Notes: generated by a model from the sequence alone, not told the origin. 64,000 bases of DNA from Saprospiraceae bacterium (GCA_020629515.1 JAHDDE010000005.1:1-64000), one strand, 5' to 3'. Shown: positions 35,817 through 46,246, counted from the first letter of the stretch. Numbers and translations are program-made.

Positions 35817-36293
35817 ATGACAGCAAAAATTTCTTTAGACAACTATGACAAACAGATTCTCAAAGAATTAGAAGAAGATGGAAAGAAGCCATTCTCACAA
35901 ATTGCCATAGACTTAGACATATCCAATACCATGGTACACCAGCGTATCACTCGTCTCAAAAAAGAAGGTATATTAAAACGCCACAGTATAGAACTCGATG
36001 AAAAAAAACTGGGATTTGAATGGGGAGCATTTACTGGGATCACTTTACATCCTAATGGCAATACATATGAAGTCATAGAAGACCTAAAGAAAATACCCGA
36101 AGTAACAGAGTGTTATCATATATCTGGCAAGTATGCTCTTTACATCAGAGTTGTAGCCCAAGATAACGAGCATATGAGAGACATCCTCTATACTAAAATA
36201 GAAAATATAGCTGGAGTGCAAGATACTGAAAGCCTTGTTGACTTTGGCTGTGCATTCAAACGTAATGCCCCATTCTTTGAAGTAAACAGATAA
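35817..36293 (+). CDS. Lrp/AsnC family transcriptional regulator
   Basis: Feast/famine regulator of 158 residues. The N-terminal winged helix-turn-helix covers about 6-62 (DKQILKELEEDGKKPFSQIAIDLDISNTMVHQRITRLKKE in sequence, with LDISNTMVHQRI as recognition region). The C-terminal RAM effector domain (about 70-150) includes the GKYALYIRVVA strand that frames the amino-acid-binding site. It likely senses an amino acid and controls amino-acid metabolism; targets are not shown. It is preceded by a good promoter and is convergent with the M20 peptidase gene (3-base gap). Confidence 0.93.
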   Translation: MTAKISLDNYDKQILKELEEDGKKPFSQIAIDLDISNTMVHQRITRLKKEGILKRHSIELDEKKLGFEWGAFTGITLHPNGNTYEVIEDLKKIPEVTECYHISGKYALYIRVVAQDNEHMRDILYTKIENIAGVQDTESLVDFGCAFKRNAPFFEVNR

Positions 36294-36296
36294 ACT

Positions 36297-37796
36297 CTAA
36301 TTTATCGGTGTAGACAAGATATAATACATTGTCTTAATACCGTCTATATAATTGCCTAATCTCAAATTCTCATTTGGGCTGTGTTGATTATTATCTTTAT
36401 TAGCAAAAGGAATAACCACGGCAGGAGCTTCCAAAATTCTCACGAAGGGAGAAATTGGGATAGATCCGCCCATTGTTCTTTCTCTTATGGGAGCTGAACC
36501 AAATGCCCGAGTTAAGGCTTTATTAAGCCATACCCCCACTTCAGAATCAAATTCTGTTCTAAATGCCTGATATGATATCTTCGAATTAAACCTACATAGC
36601 TTTTTATATGATAATCGTTCGCGCTGTGTAGGCTTATCATAGATGATGTGATACCCTTGATCTACAATATGTGCCTTAAGTAATTGAATTAATTTATTGG
36701 GATTACTTTCTTTGACTAATCTGATATCTATCTCCGCTGTAGCTTGAGACGGAACGATCGTCCTAGCCTCAGAGCCTACCCATCCAGATGCCATACCTCT
36801 GATATTAAGCGAAGGATATTGCAATGCCTTCTGATAGCTATCTGCTACCGAATCAGGTTGACTGATACCCAATTTTGCATTAATAATAGCCTCATTATCT
36901 GGTACAGCATCAAGAATTTGTTCTGTCTTTTTATCAAATGATATACCGTCATAGTATCCATCTATTAGCACTCTCCCATCATCATCTTTCATAGAGGCTA
37001 AGAGCTGCGACATTCTCAAAGCTGGATTAGGTGCATAATTGCCGTAATGACCACTATGTTGGGCGAATACGGGTCCATACGTTGTCAAGGTGACTGCAGC
37101 GATACCTCTGGCTCCAAAGGCGATCGTAGGTCTATTACTGATATGTCGAGGTCCATCATAAATCACAAGCATATCTGCTGACAACTCATCCTTATGATCC
37201 TCCACCACTTCTGGAAGGCTTGGAGAACTTTTTTCCTCTTCGAAATCTATGAGGACTTTAAGATTATAAGGCAAACCAATTCCTTCTTGGTCAATCATGT
37301 CTAATCCCTCCAAAAACATAATAATATTGCATTTGCTATCAGAGCTCGATCTTGCAAAAATTCTCCATTCAGGATCAATATTGTCTTTTATATGATCCCA
37401 AGTAATATTTACCCAACCTTCACCCTCAACCTGTTTTTTTAGTACTGGAACAAATGGATCACCCTGAAACCAAAATTGCGGATCTACAGATTGTCCGTCG
37501 GCATGAAAATAAAACAGCACAGTAGGCTTATTGGACATTTTTGACTTGGCTTCGGCAAAAAGCACAGGTCGTGTAGGGGTATCCCAAATAGTGGTAGTAA
37601 AATTTCGCTCTTTTAATTTATGATCCACCCAACTCACATTCTTAACTATATCTTCTATATAGTTAGCATCATTAGGAATGCTCAAGAACTCAATAAAGTC
37701 AGGCATACTATGTACAGCTTGATCCATAAACTTGTCCTGAGAATGGAGCGCAACTAATGATAAACAAAGGCTTGCAGACAATAAAATTCTATACAT
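36297..37796 (-). CDS. secreted M20 family metallopeptidase
   Basis: Dipeptidase/aminoacylase-like enzyme of 499 residues with a signal peptide (about 1-19, LVALHSQ). M20 metal and catalytic residues: His-x-Asp in YFHADGQSVDP (about 97-107), Asp in RSSSDSKCNI, Glu-Glu in DFEEEKSSPS and the late His in NKDNNQHSPNENLRLG; the lid/dimerisation domain is present (IRGMASGWVGSEARTIVPS). It should cleave peptides or amides outside the cytoplasm. It is divergent from the isomerase fusion gene, with a 120-base gap. Confidence 0.92.
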   Translation of the reverse strand: MYRILLSASLCLSLVALHSQDKFMDQAVHSMPDFIEFLSIPNDANYIEDIVKNVSWVDHKLKERNFTTTIWDTPTRPVLFAEAKSKMSNKPTVLFYFHADGQSVDPQFWFQGDPFVPVLKKQVEGEGWVNITWDHIKDNIDPEWRIFARSSSDSKCNIIMFLEGLDMIDQEGIGLPYNLKVLIDFEEEKSSPSLPEVVEDHKDELSADMLVIYDGPRHISNRPTIAFGARGIAAVTLTTYGPVFAQHSGHYGNYAPNPALRMSQLLASMKDDDGRVLIDGYYDGISFDKKTEQILDAVPDNEAIINAKLGISQPDSVADSYQKALQYPSLNIRGMASGWVGSEARTIVPSQATAEIDIRLVKESNPNKLIQLLKAHIVDQGYHIIYDKPTQRERLSYKKLCRFNSKISYQAFRTEFDSEVGVWLNKALTRAFGSAPIRERTMGGSIPISPFVRILEAPAVVIPFANKDNNQHSPNENLRLGNYIDGIKTMYYILSTPIN

Positions 37797-37916
37797 AAGT
37801 GAAATCGTTTCAATAAAGAAACAAAATAATAAGGTTGAGTCTTACCTTTGCGTGTCATTATTATAATTCTGGGTAAGGTTCTCATCATCCTTGCCTTGTA
37901 CATAAGAAAAAGGTGT

Positions 37917-40709
37917 ATGGCATTATTAAAAAACGATCCTACGCAGACCAAATCATGGAAAGCATTGATTGACCACTTTGAGGAAATTAAGGAAAAGACT
38001 ATTCTCTCCTATTTTCAATCCGACGCAAATCGTTTTGATCATTTCTCAATCTCTTACAAGGATATCTTGGTGGACTATTCCAAAAACAGATTGGACTCCA
38101 CAACGCTCAACTTATTGATCGATCTTGCGGAAGAATTAAATCTGGCAGCAGGAATTAATTCGATGTTCGATGGGAAAAAGATAAACACTACAGAAAATCG
38201 GGCAGTGTTACATACCGCTCTCAGAAATAGGTCAGATAGATCCATCTTAGTGGATGGAGAAAATGTGATGCCGAAGGTAAATGAAGTACTTGCCAAAATG
38301 GAGTCATTCTGCAATCGATTTCATGATCAAAAGTGGCTTGGCTATACTCAAAAGCCCATACATCATATTATCAATATCGGTATCGGAGGGTCTGATCTCG
38401 GACCCGTAATGGTCACAGAAGCGTTAAAGCCATATTGGAAAGAAGGAGTTACGATTGATTTTGTATCAAACGTGGATGGTACACATATCGCTGAAGCCCT
38501 TAAAACTGCGAACGCCGAACATACCCTGTTCATTATAGCAAGTAAGACTTTCACTACCCAAGAGACTATGAGAAATGCTCATACAGCACGACAATGGTTA
38601 TTGGAAAGTGGTGCAGAAGAAAAAGATATAGCTAAACATTTTATCGCTTTAAGTACAAACGAAAGAGGAGTTAGAGACTTCGGTATAGACCCCAACAATA
38701 TGTTTACTTTTTGGAACTGGGTTGGTGGCCGATATAGCCTATCATCAGCTATTGGTATGTCAATAGCTCTTACTATTGGCTATGATAACTTTAGTGAGTT
38801 ATTAGATGGGTTGCATGACATGGATGAACATTTTAGGACTACCTCATTTGATCAAAACATTCCAGTCCTACTGGCAATGATAGGAATATGGTATAACAAT
38901 TTTTATCAAGCAGAGAGTGAAGCTATACTACCCTATGATCAATATTTACATCGATTTGCTGCCTATTTTCAACAAGGGAATATGGAATCGAACGGTAAAT
39001 TAGTAGATCGTAAAGGAAATAATGTTGGCTATCAGACAGGTCCAATAATCTGGGGAGAACCTGGAACCAATGGTCAGCATGCTTTTTATCAGTTGATACA
39101 TCAAGGAACCAAACTAATCCCTTGCGACTTCATAGCACCTGCTCTCAGTCACAATCCTATCCACAATCATCATACACTACTTATGTCTAACTATTTTGCT
39201 CAGACAGAAGCCCTGATGAAAGGTAAAGACAAGGAAAGTGTGATAGCAGAATTCGAAACCAAAGGAATCTCAAAAAAGGAATATCAAGACATAGTACCTT
39301 TCAAAGTATTTGAAGGTAATAAACCAAGTAATAGCATACTGGTTCAAAAGATTACTCCTTTTACCCTAGGTCAGCTTATATCAATGTATGAGCATAAAAT
39401 ATTCGTGCAAGGTTACATATGGAATATCTATAGTTTTGATCAGTGGGGTGTGGAACTGGGAAAACAACTGGCTAAAAAAATTCTTCCAGAATTAGAAAAT
39501 GAAGATAAAATTAGTACTCACGACTCTTCTACCAATGGGTTAATCAATAAGTATAAAGCTATGCGACAAAAGGACCCTCTAATAGGTATATATCCCTTGA
39601 AAGGTAGTGTACAAAACTATGCATGGGGAGGAACAGAGTTTATTCCATCTTTACTGGGCATCCACAATGGAGAGCAGGAGCCATATGCAGAATATTGGGT
39701 AGGTGTACACCCCAGAGGCAGGTCTCGCATAAAAGTCGATAAACGATGGGAACATCTGGATGATTATAAATCTTTACCCTTTTTGCTTAAGATTTTGGAT
39801 GTCAATAAAATGCTCTCGATCCAATCACATCCTAATAAAAAACAAGCAGAAATAGGTTTTGCAAAGGAGAATGCCGAAGGGATACCAATTGATGCAAAAC
39901 ACCGAATTTTTAAAGATGATAATCACAAGCCTGAACTTATGATGGCCCTAAGTGATTTTTGGTTATTGCATGGATTCAAATCTATGGAAGCTATCAAGGA
40001 GACTATTAAGGAAACAAGGGAATTCACCTCGTTATTAAGTAAAGTAGAATTAGGATTAGAAGGGTTTTATACTTATTTGCTCAATATGGACCAAGGAGAA
40101 GTTACAGCTACCTTATCTTCATTAAAAATTAGATTAACAGAAGAAGATCCTAAAGACAAGAATCACCCTGACTATTGGGCTAAAAAAGCTTTTGAGGATT
40201 ATGGATTTGACAAGGGAATTTTCTCTATTTATTTCTACAATTTGGTTTATCTAAGCCCTGGCCAAGGCATTTATCAAGAGGCTGGGATCCCTCATGCTTA
40301 CCTCGAAGGCCAAAATGTTGAAATAATGGCCAACAGCGACAATGTATTTAGAGCTGGATTGACACCTAAGCACATGGATATTCCCGCTTTGCTTAAGCAT
40401 TTAGTCTTTGAAAGTGTCTCACCAAAAATTATTGAACCTAAATCTATAACAGATCAAGAAATCGTCTACTATAGCCCAGCTACAGAATTCGAATTGCACT
40501 TGATCAACTTAACATACCAAGAAGAATACTACTTAACTACTCAAAGTGATGAATGTTATATGGTGATTAAAGGCCAAGGAAAAGTCACAGGTGATAATGA
40601 ATCAATTCATCTTGATAAAGGAGAATGCTTTTTCGCCACTCAAAATTCTACTTTTTCAATCAAAGGTCTTGAAGAGACTAAAATTGTAAGAGCTATAAGA
40701 CCGAAATAA
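37917..40709 (+). CDS. fusion of phosphoglucose isomerase and class I phosphomannose isomerase
   Basis: One uninterrupted 930-residue reading frame from ATG 37917; an in-frame TTG at 37848 is less likely. Residues 1-551 are a full-length phosphoglucose isomerase: [25 protein letters not shown], Glu381 (GEPGT), His395 (LIHQGT), Lys516 (GVELGKQ), ending in the usual [14 protein letters not shown]. Residues about 556-930 are a complete ManA-type phosphomannose isomerase starting at SVQNYAWGG, with zinc ligands Gln636 and His638 (QSHPNKK), Glu673 (KPELMMAL) and His793 (GIPHAY). Spacing of these ligands matches E. coli ManA. The two domains catalyse glucose-6-P to fructose-6-P and fructose-6-P to mannose-6-P in sequence. 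The linker is only a few residues long. This differs from the archaeal single-domain PGI/PMI. Confidence 0.93.
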   Translation: MALLKNDPTQTKSWKALIDHFEEIKEKTILSYFQSDANRFDHFSISYKDILVDYSKNRLDSTTLNLLIDLAEELNLAAGINSMFDGKKINTTENRAVLHTALRNRSDRSILVDGENVMPKVNEVLAKMESFCNRFHDQKWLGYTQKPIHHIINIGIGGSDLGPVMVTEALKPYWKEGVTIDFVSNVDGTHIAEALKTANAEHTLFIIASKTFTTQETMRNAHTARQWLLESGAEEKDIAKHFIALSTNERGVRDFGIDPNNMFTFWNWVGGRYSLSSAIGMSIALTIGYDNFSELLDGLHDMDEHFRTTSFDQNIPVLLAMIGIWYNNFYQAESEAILPYDQYLHRFAAYFQQGNMESNGKLVDRKGNNVGYQTGPIIWGEPGTNGQHAFYQLIHQGTKLIPCDFIAPALSHNPIHNHHTLLMSNYFAQTEALMKGKDKESVIAEFETKGISKKEYQDIVPFKVFEGNKPSNSILVQKITPFTLGQLISMYEHKIFVQGYIWNIYSFDQWGVELGKQLAKKILPELENEDKISTHDSSTNGLINKYKAMRQKDPLIGIYPLKGSVQNYAWGGTEFIPSLLGIHNGEQEPYAEYWVGVHPRGRSRIKVDKRWEHLDDYKSLPFLLKILDVNKMLSIQSHPNKKQAEIGFAKENAEGIPIDAKHRIFKDDNHKPELMMALSDFWLLHGFKSMEAIKETIKETREFTSLLSKVELGLEGFYTYLLNMDQGEVTATLSSLKIRLTEEDPKDKNHPDYWAKKAFEDYGFDKGIFSIYFYNLVYLSPGQGIYQEAGIPHAYLEGQNVEIMANSDNVFRAGLTPKHMDIPALLKHLVFESVSPKIIEPKSITDQEIVYYSPATEFELHLINLTYQEEYYLTTQSDECYMVIKGQGKVTGDNESIHLDKGECFFATQNSTFSIKGLEETKIVRAIRPK

Positions 40710-40779
40710 AAGTCTTTACCTCATTGAAAATAACTAATATCAACATAAGCGTTTCGATCGATAGCGGCGTTAAGTAGAT

Positions 40780-41499
40780 ATGAAAATTATCTTAGCCTTA
40801 GTTATCTTCTGCTCTTCATTACAAGTTGTTAAAGCTTGTTCTTGTGCTCCTGCCATGACTTTTTGCGAAGGAATAGCCTCCTTTGATGGAGAGATCTTTG
40901 CAGATCTCATTGTACGGGCCAAGGTCTCCGACTCAGATGATATGACCAAGCATTTAGAAATCAGAGAAGTACTCTATGGAGCTATAGACGTTTTAGATAT
41001 TCAACTTCATTATGATATGTGTACCTTGGGTTTCAACGATTTAAAAGGTAATAGTGATTACATATTAGCTTTATCAAATTATGATGATAAATATCACTTA
41101 GTAGGTTGTGCAGTAAGTTTTTTAAAAATAGAAGGTGAGAAAGTTGTAGGAGCCGTGGCACCTGGAGTTGTTTCTATCGACTATCATGATCTATTTGATG
41201 CAATCAATTGTAGCGATATCGCTGATCAAATAGGTGCTAAAGGCGATATAAATATTGCATCTAATCTGGTTAGTGGCCAAATCCAAATTCAAAATAAAAG
41301 CGAAAGAAGAACATATAATAATGTCAATGTTGCCCTGTTTAATACTGGGGGATCTTTAACTCATTCTATCCAGCACATTGCTGAATTCTCACCAGGAGAA
41401 AAACTAACACTTACCGTTGATGGCTTATCAAGTGGATTGTACATCCTCATAGTATTTGATGAGTTCTCCAAAAAATCTCATCGGATATTTAAATTATAG
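40780..41499 (+). CDS. secreted protein with TIMP/NTR-like N-terminus and T9SS-type C-terminus
   Basis: Protein of 239 residues with a signal peptide ending at about KA|C, so the mature protein begins CSCAPAMTFCEG. A Cys-x-Cys at the very start of the mature chain, followed by further cysteines (about residues 28, 87 and 113), is typical of the NTR/TIMP fold. The domain runs to about 155. The last ~75 residues (GQIQIQNKSE, then GLSSGLYILIVFDE and a basic final strand) resemble a type A T9SS sorting domain, although the match is weak. It is therefore probably cell-surface or secreted. The molecular role is unknown; bacterial NTR domains are not established protease inhibitors. Confidence 0.75.
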   Translation: MKIILALVIFCSSLQVVKACSCAPAMTFCEGIASFDGEIFADLIVRAKVSDSDDMTKHLEIREVLYGAIDVLDIQLHYDMCTLGFNDLKGNSDYILALSNYDDKYHLVGCAVSFLKIEGEKVVGAVAPGVVSIDYHDLFDAINCSDIADQIGAKGDINIASNLVSGQIQIQNKSERRTYNNVNVALFNTGGSLTHSIQHIAEFSPGEKLTLTVDGLSSGLYILIVFDEFSKKSHRIFKL

Positions 41500-41579
41500 T
41501 CAGGACTGATAGCTAGTTCTAATTACAAAAAATGTGGAAGTGTGTGTATCTTGAGCCAACCTGAGATATCAGAATAAAT

Positions 41580-43064
41580 ATGACTCTAATTGCCTCCACA
41601 AAATTTAAGAATAAGGTAGGACTGATTTTAGGCCCTGCCCTTTTTTTGTTGACCCTACTATTCGTAAGACCAGAAGGGTTAGAATGGGCAGGCATTGCCG
41701 TATTGGCTTCAACACTTTGGATTGCCACATGGTGGATAACCGAAGCTATTCCTATAGAGGTCACCTCATTTTTACCGATTATATTATTCCCATTAACCGG
41801 GGCACTTGATCTAAGTAATACAACAGCATCCTATGGTCACAAATATATATTTCTGTATTTGGGAGGTTTTATCATAGCGATAGCTATAGAGAGATGGAAT
41901 CTCCATAAACGAATCGCTCTAAACATAATAAACATAATCGGGACCAACGTCAATCTGATGATATTGGGTTTTATGGTTGCCACAGCGTTTATGTCAATGT
42001 GGATTTCCAATACGGCCACCTCTGTGATGATGCTGCCTATCGGAATGGCAATTGTAGCACAGCTAAAAGATAACCCATCGACGATAGAAGACGAAAATAT
42101 GATCTTTGGTAAAGCTCTAATGCTCGCGATAGCCTATAGTGCATCTATTGGTGGTGTGGCAACATTGATTGGAACCCCTCCTAATTTAGTGCTGGCAGGA
42201 GTAGTGGAAGAAGTGTATGGTATCGAGATCACATTTACTCAATGGTTTATTTTTGGGTTGCCAATTTCGATTATTCTATTATTCATCTGTTGGCAATATC
42301 TCACCAAAATTGCTTTTAGTTTCAAGCAAAAAGAATTCCCAGGAGGTAAAAGAGAAATTGAAAAATTACTTTCAGGATTAGGCAAAATGAGCTATGAAGA
42401 AAAAGCTATTTTGGTTATTTTCATATGTACAGCTGTAGCATGGATATCAAGGTCTTTTTTACTTCAGAAGGTACTACCCAATATAGATGATGCTATCATT
42501 GCCATGATAGCAGGCATAGTCATTTTTATTATCCCCACCAAAAACAGAGAGCGTAAACTATTAACTTGGAATGAAGCTATCAAACTTCCATGGGGGATAC
42601 TATTTCTATTTGGAGGAGGTATGGCCTTAGCTTCAGGATTTAAATCAAGCGGATTGGCATTATGGATAGGTAATCAGATGACCTTATTGCAAGGTATTTC
42701 TATTATAGTCTTAGTACTCATACTTATCGCTACGGTAAATTTCTTGACTGAGATCACATCTAACTTGGCTACAACAGCTATGCTACTTCCAATTCTTGCC
42801 CCGATGGCGCTAAATATAGGTGTGCACCCTTATCTTCTATTGGTCGCTGCCACAGTGGCCGCTTCTTGTGCCTTCATGTTGCCAGTAGCAACACCTCCCA
42901 ACGCTGTGGTCTTTGGATCAGGATATCTGAGAATTCCAGATATGGTAAAAACTGGATTTTGGTTGAACTTGATATCAATATTCCTCCTAACATTATTTGT
43001 TTACTTCATATTACCATTAGTATGGAATATTGATATCACACAATTCCCAGAGCCGTTTAAATAG
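41580..43064 (+). CDS. DASS/SLC13 family sodium-coupled anion transporter
   Basis: Membrane transporter of 494 residues with about 11-13 hydrophobic segments. The two symmetry-related signature loops are visible: SNTATSVMMLP (about 140-150) with GTPPNLVLAG (about 199), and TSNLATTAMLLPILAP (about 404) with ATPPNAVVFGSG (about 449). These bind Na+ and dicarboxylate in VcINDY-like transporters. Likely substrates are C4-dicarboxylates, citrate or sulfate; the sequence does not decide. It is a single gene, convergent with the thioredoxin-like gene. Confidence 0.93.
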   Translation: MTLIASTKFKNKVGLILGPALFLLTLLFVRPEGLEWAGIAVLASTLWIATWWITEAIPIEVTSFLPIILFPLTGALDLSNTTASYGHKYIFLYLGGFIIAIAIERWNLHKRIALNIINIIGTNVNLMILGFMVATAFMSMWISNTATSVMMLPIGMAIVAQLKDNPSTIEDENMIFGKALMLAIAYSASIGGVATLIGTPPNLVLAGVVEEVYGIEITFTQWFIFGLPISIILLFICWQYLTKIAFSFKQKEFPGGKREIEKLLSGLGKMSYEEKAILVIFICTAVAWISRSFLLQKVLPNIDDAIIAMIAGIVIFIIPTKNRERKLLTWNEAIKLPWGILFLFGGGMALASGFKSSGLALWIGNQMTLLQGISIIVLVLILIATVNFLTEITSNLATTAMLLPILAPMALNIGVHPYLLLVAATVAASCAFMLPVATPPNAVVFGSGYLRIPDMVKTGFWLNLISIFLLTLFVYFILPLVWNIDITQFPEPFK

Positions 43065-43070
43065 ACTAAA

Positions 43071-43943
43071 TTATTTGAATTCGGCTAATATGTGTTGTAC
43101 TCGCTCGTCATCTGGATTGAGTTGTATTACCTTCTGATAATGTTGTTTGGATGATTCTAAATCACCTTGTTCATAATAATACTCCGCAAGACTATCATGA
43201 CAATTGGGAGTAAAAGGGAAAAGTGCTGCATTGATGGAAAATACAAAATGTGCTTTATCATGCTCTCCTGCTGACTTCAAGACATAACCGTATGTATTCA
43301 ACTCACCTGGTCCTCTTACTTCTCTATATACTGCTCTCACCACATCGTTGAAGCTTTTATTATAATCATTATCTGGACAATTATTAAAAAAATGATTGAT
43401 GTAACTAACTGCGGCATATCTCGGCTGAGAAGGCAGCCCTGCATTAATCTGAGCGAGATCAATCTCCAGACTATTTATAGGTTGTTCAACGATTCTTCCT
43501 ATCTCCTTTTCGTCTCGATAGAAGACAAAAGTCGGTACTCGATGAATATTCATCCCCTTTTCTTCACCAGATGGTCCTTGTTTATATAGTGAAGATTCAT
43601 GATGTAATGCCACCAACTCAATATTATCTTTCGCCAGTCCTAAAGTATCCCATAACTCTATAAATTTAGGAACCCAATTCTTGCTATCTCCACACCATGT
43701 ACCTAAAAAGATTTGCACTTTTAAATCTTCAAGTCCTTTAACTTGATCAAATGGTTGCAAATCAAAATCGTAATTATCTACAGACACATTATACCATTCC
43801 TGATAGTTCTTGGTGAGCAACTTTTCGGGCGAAAACACTCCCCATAAATGTATATTTTCACCTTTTTCATCAACATAATACTTTTGTCCAAAACCAGTAA
43901 TACAACTGCCTATCAACCCAATAATTAAAATCACTTTATTCAT
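43071..43943 (-). CDS. secreted thioredoxin-fold protein with TPR tail, single-Cys active site
   Basis: Protein of 290 residues with a signal peptide (IGSCITGFGQ). Residues about 60-170 form a thioredoxin-like domain: LGTWCGDSKNWVP (near 80-92) in place of CxxC, so only one active-site Cys remains, and the cis-Pro region RVPTFVFY near 134. Residues 235-288 contain TPR-like helices (CHDSLAEYYYEQGDLESSKQ). It probably works in the periplasm. With one Cys it may be a reductant-dependent oxidoreductase or a non-catalytic relative. Confidence 0.78.
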   Translation of the reverse strand: MNKVILIIGLIGSCITGFGQKYYVDEKGENIHLWGVFSPEKLLTKNYQEWYNVSVDNYDFDLQPFDQVKGLEDLKVQIFLGTWCGDSKNWVPKFIELWDTLGLAKDNIELVALHHESSLYKQGPSGEEKGMNIHRVPTFVFYRDEKEIGRIVEQPINSLEIDLAQINAGLPSQPRYAAVSYINHFFNNCPDNDYNKSFNDVVRAVYREVRGPGELNTYGYVLKSAGEHDKAHFVFSINAALFPFTPNCHDSLAEYYYEQGDLESSKQHYQKVIQLNPDDERVQHILAEFK

Positions 43944-44067
43944 TAATTCTATTTTTTAGGCAAGTTAGTGGCACTCTCATGATGATTTTGTTAACCGATA
44001 TCAAACGATTTGTAAAGAGCTTGTTAATTACTATGTTTACTGTACGAGAGTAAAAAAATATATACAC

Positions 44068-44469
44068 ATGGAGATATTAAATGATGTCACTTCAATAGCA
44101 CAGTTAAGTATAAGTCTCTTTTTGTCTATTGTATTTTTACAATCTGGTTTCGACAAAATTTTTAACTATGCCGACAATTTAAACTGGATAAAGGATCATT
44201 TTCGTAAAACATTCTTATCACCTATAGTGACTCCAATGTTTATCGCATTAACCCTTGTTGAGGTGCTGACAGGATGCTTCGCTGCAGTTGGAATATTTTG
44301 TATTTTATTATTTGAAGACTACAGTTGTACTTACACCGGGCTGCTTTTATCTCTATTGAGTTATATTATGTTGATCTTTGGTCAGAGGATAGCACAAGAT
44401 TATGATGGTGCTAAAACAATAGCCATATACTTTGGGGTAAGTCTTCTGGGGTTATTATTTTTTGTCTAA
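44068..44469 (+). CDS. DoxX family membrane protein
   Basis: Small four-helix membrane protein of 133 residues with the DoxX/DoxD pattern: helix one containing SIVFLQSGFDKI (conserved Phe and Lys), helix two LTLVEVLTGCFAAVG, and helices three and four. DoxX relatives are linked to quinone-dependent or redox membrane processes, but most are unassigned. It is monocistronic, with hairpins downstream. Confidence 0.85.
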   Translation: MEILNDVTSIAQLSISLFLSIVFLQSGFDKIFNYADNLNWIKDHFRKTFLSPIVTPMFIALTLVEVLTGCFAAVGIFCILLFEDYSCTYTGLLLSLLSYIMLIFGQRIAQDYDGAKTIAIYFGVSLLGLLFFV

Positions 44470-44516
44470 TAGAAAGGTCCCTAAAAGGTATTAAAAAAGG
44501 GACTTCTAAGGGTATT

Positions 44517-44535
44517 AAAGAGTCGATACTCTTTT
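44517..44535. terminator. hairpin terminator between convergent genes
   Basis: A perfect 7-bp stem AAAGAGT / ACTCTTT with tetraloop CGAT followed by T's lies between the convergent DoxX and M28 genes. A second, weaker hairpin (GTCCCT/AGGGAC, 44477-44503) precedes it. The A/T-rich flanks would let the element work in both directions. The rest of the 160-base gap shows nothing else. Confidence 0.5.
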
Positions 44536-44629
44536 CATTCGTTGCCTAAATTTAGGAAATAACCATACCAATTTTAACAAATTGCCTTTACAATTTGACT
44601 ACACGCTTAACCATCCGCCATATCAATGA

Positions 44630-46117
44630 TCAATAACCATACAGTTCTTTCCCAGTTTCAAAATATTTATCACCTTCCTTCCAAAATGGAGCCTTATTTC
44701 CATTTCCTATTTTTATAGCAGATAGGATAAAGGATTTAACGTATTTCTCGATATAGTCCAAATCTAATGATTGAACTTCATCGCTTGGCTGGTGATAATA
44801 CTTAAATATTTCTTCGTCAAATGCCCTAAATCCTAAACTAAATGTAGGTGCTGGAATTCCCATTTTTGCAAAATTTACATTATCCGAGCGATCAAAAAGT
44901 CCTTGTTCTCCGGCAGGATCCTCAATAGCCTCTAATCCAAAAACCTCACAGGCCTCCATAATTGATGACTCGGCCTCCGTTCTTGTAAGACCAATCACAC
45001 TGACTATACTTGTGTCATTATAACCTCCATTATCAATATTGAAACAGTATTTAATCTTTTCAAGAGCAACTGGGGAGTGATTTACAAACCAACTCGATCC
45101 TAACAATCCTTTTTCTTCAGCTGTAAAAAGCACAAATAATGCACTTCGTTTAGTTGGATACTTAGCAATATACTCAGCCAACGCCAAGATAGCTGTAGTC
45201 CCCACTGCATTATCTCGAGCACCATTATATATTGAGTCTCCATGCATATCCGCTCGACCGATTCCGACGTGATCATAATGTGCAGAATACACGATATACT
45301 CATTTTTAAGTGCTGCATCCGTCCCTTCTACCCATCCCAATACATTTGAGGAAGGAAGAGGGCTTTTTTTCAACCCATCCATCTCTAACCTTATTGGATG
45401 TTTCCCTGACGTCAAGTGTGCTATGGCTATACTATCATTAGTGCTTATCCAAATATGCGGAAACTGCTCTTGTCTTTTGTCTTCTATAGGTGCAGAACTT
45501 ACCCTTTTTTGAGACCCCATCCTTTTCAGAAATTTCCATGGAACCAAAGGATTTTGATATATTTCTATCATCCCCATCGCTCCGGCCTCAATAGCTCTTT
45601 CCCTTTTACTTTTAGCTTCAGTAAGCGCAGCACCCACATCCTGCGATAATCCATCACCTACGTTAGTTATAGCAAAATTGAATCTCACATCTGTACTGTC
45701 AAAGTCTTGAGCACCACCAAAATTGAGGTATTTGCCAGGCATAGTGGACTGCTGTGTTTGACCATTGAGTACAAAAAAATCATCTGGCATTACCAGCTGT
45801 TGGTTACCTATATATAACATGCCAGAATCAGGAGGTACAACTTCATTAAATGGGATAGTCATAAGATAATCACCATAACCTTCCATTGTATCTACTCCGG
45901 ATCGCATAAATTGTGCTCCTATATATGCAGCAGCAGCCTCCAAGCCTGCTGAACCAGTGTTTCTTCCTCTTAATGCATCAGACGCTAAAAAACTTAAATG
46001 TGATTGAATACTCGTTTGTGAAATAAGATCATTTATTTGATCCTTTTCTTGACCAAAAACAGCCAAATGAGCAGTGATCCCTAAAAACAAGACTATATAT
46101 ATTCTTAACCTATCCAT
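44630..46117 (-). CDS. secreted M28 family aminopeptidase with PA domain
   Basis: Zinc peptidase of 495 residues with a signal peptide (about 1-22). A protease-associated insert lies around 115-225. The M28 core has canonical ligands: SAHYDHVG (His-x-Asp, about 278), NGARDNAVGTTA (bridging Asp), FTAEEKGLLGS (Glu-Glu), NIDNGG and YYHQPSDEV (late His). It therefore contrasts with the M28 protein at 31704, whose first His is missing. Likely an aminopeptidase acting on extracellular peptides. A CAAAACTA (minus-strand TAGTTTTG) -7-like element is at 46123-46130, leaving almost no leader. Confidence 0.92.
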   Translation of the reverse strand: MDRLRIYIVLFLGITAHLAVFGQEKDQINDLISQTSIQSHLSFLASDALRGRNTGSAGLEAAAAYIGAQFMRSGVDTMEGYGDYLMTIPFNEVVPPDSGMLYIGNQQLVMPDDFFVLNGQTQQSTMPGKYLNFGGAQDFDSTDVRFNFAITNVGDGLSQDVGAALTEAKSKRERAIEAGAMGMIEIYQNPLVPWKFLKRMGSQKRVSSAPIEDKRQEQFPHIWISTNDSIAIAHLTSGKHPIRLEMDGLKKSPLPSSNVLGWVEGTDAALKNEYIVYSAHYDHVGIGRADMHGDSIYNGARDNAVGTTAILALAEYIAKYPTKRSALFVLFTAEEKGLLGSSWFVNHSPVALEKIKYCFNIDNGGYNDTSIVSVIGLTRTEAESSIMEACEVFGLEAIEDPAGEQGLFDRSDNVNFAKMGIPAPTFSLGFRAFDEEIFKYYHQPSDEVQSLDLDYIEKYVKSFILSAIKIGNGNKAPFWKEGDKYFETGKELYGY

Positions 46118-46246
46118 ATCGACAAAACTAATATATTACTAAGACAAGTGTGATATGAAAATGATCATCCAGAAATCTGATGGAATAATAGGTCAAGAAA
46201 CTAAATCCAGTGTCTTAATGTTATTAAAGCATAATTTGTGGAAGGA

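Noticed and set aside
39560-39590. Missed stop or frameshift between two separate genes pgi and manA
   Set aside because: The frame runs through without interruption and both domains lie in the same frame with a short linker, so a true fusion is simpler; only a read-level check could overturn it.
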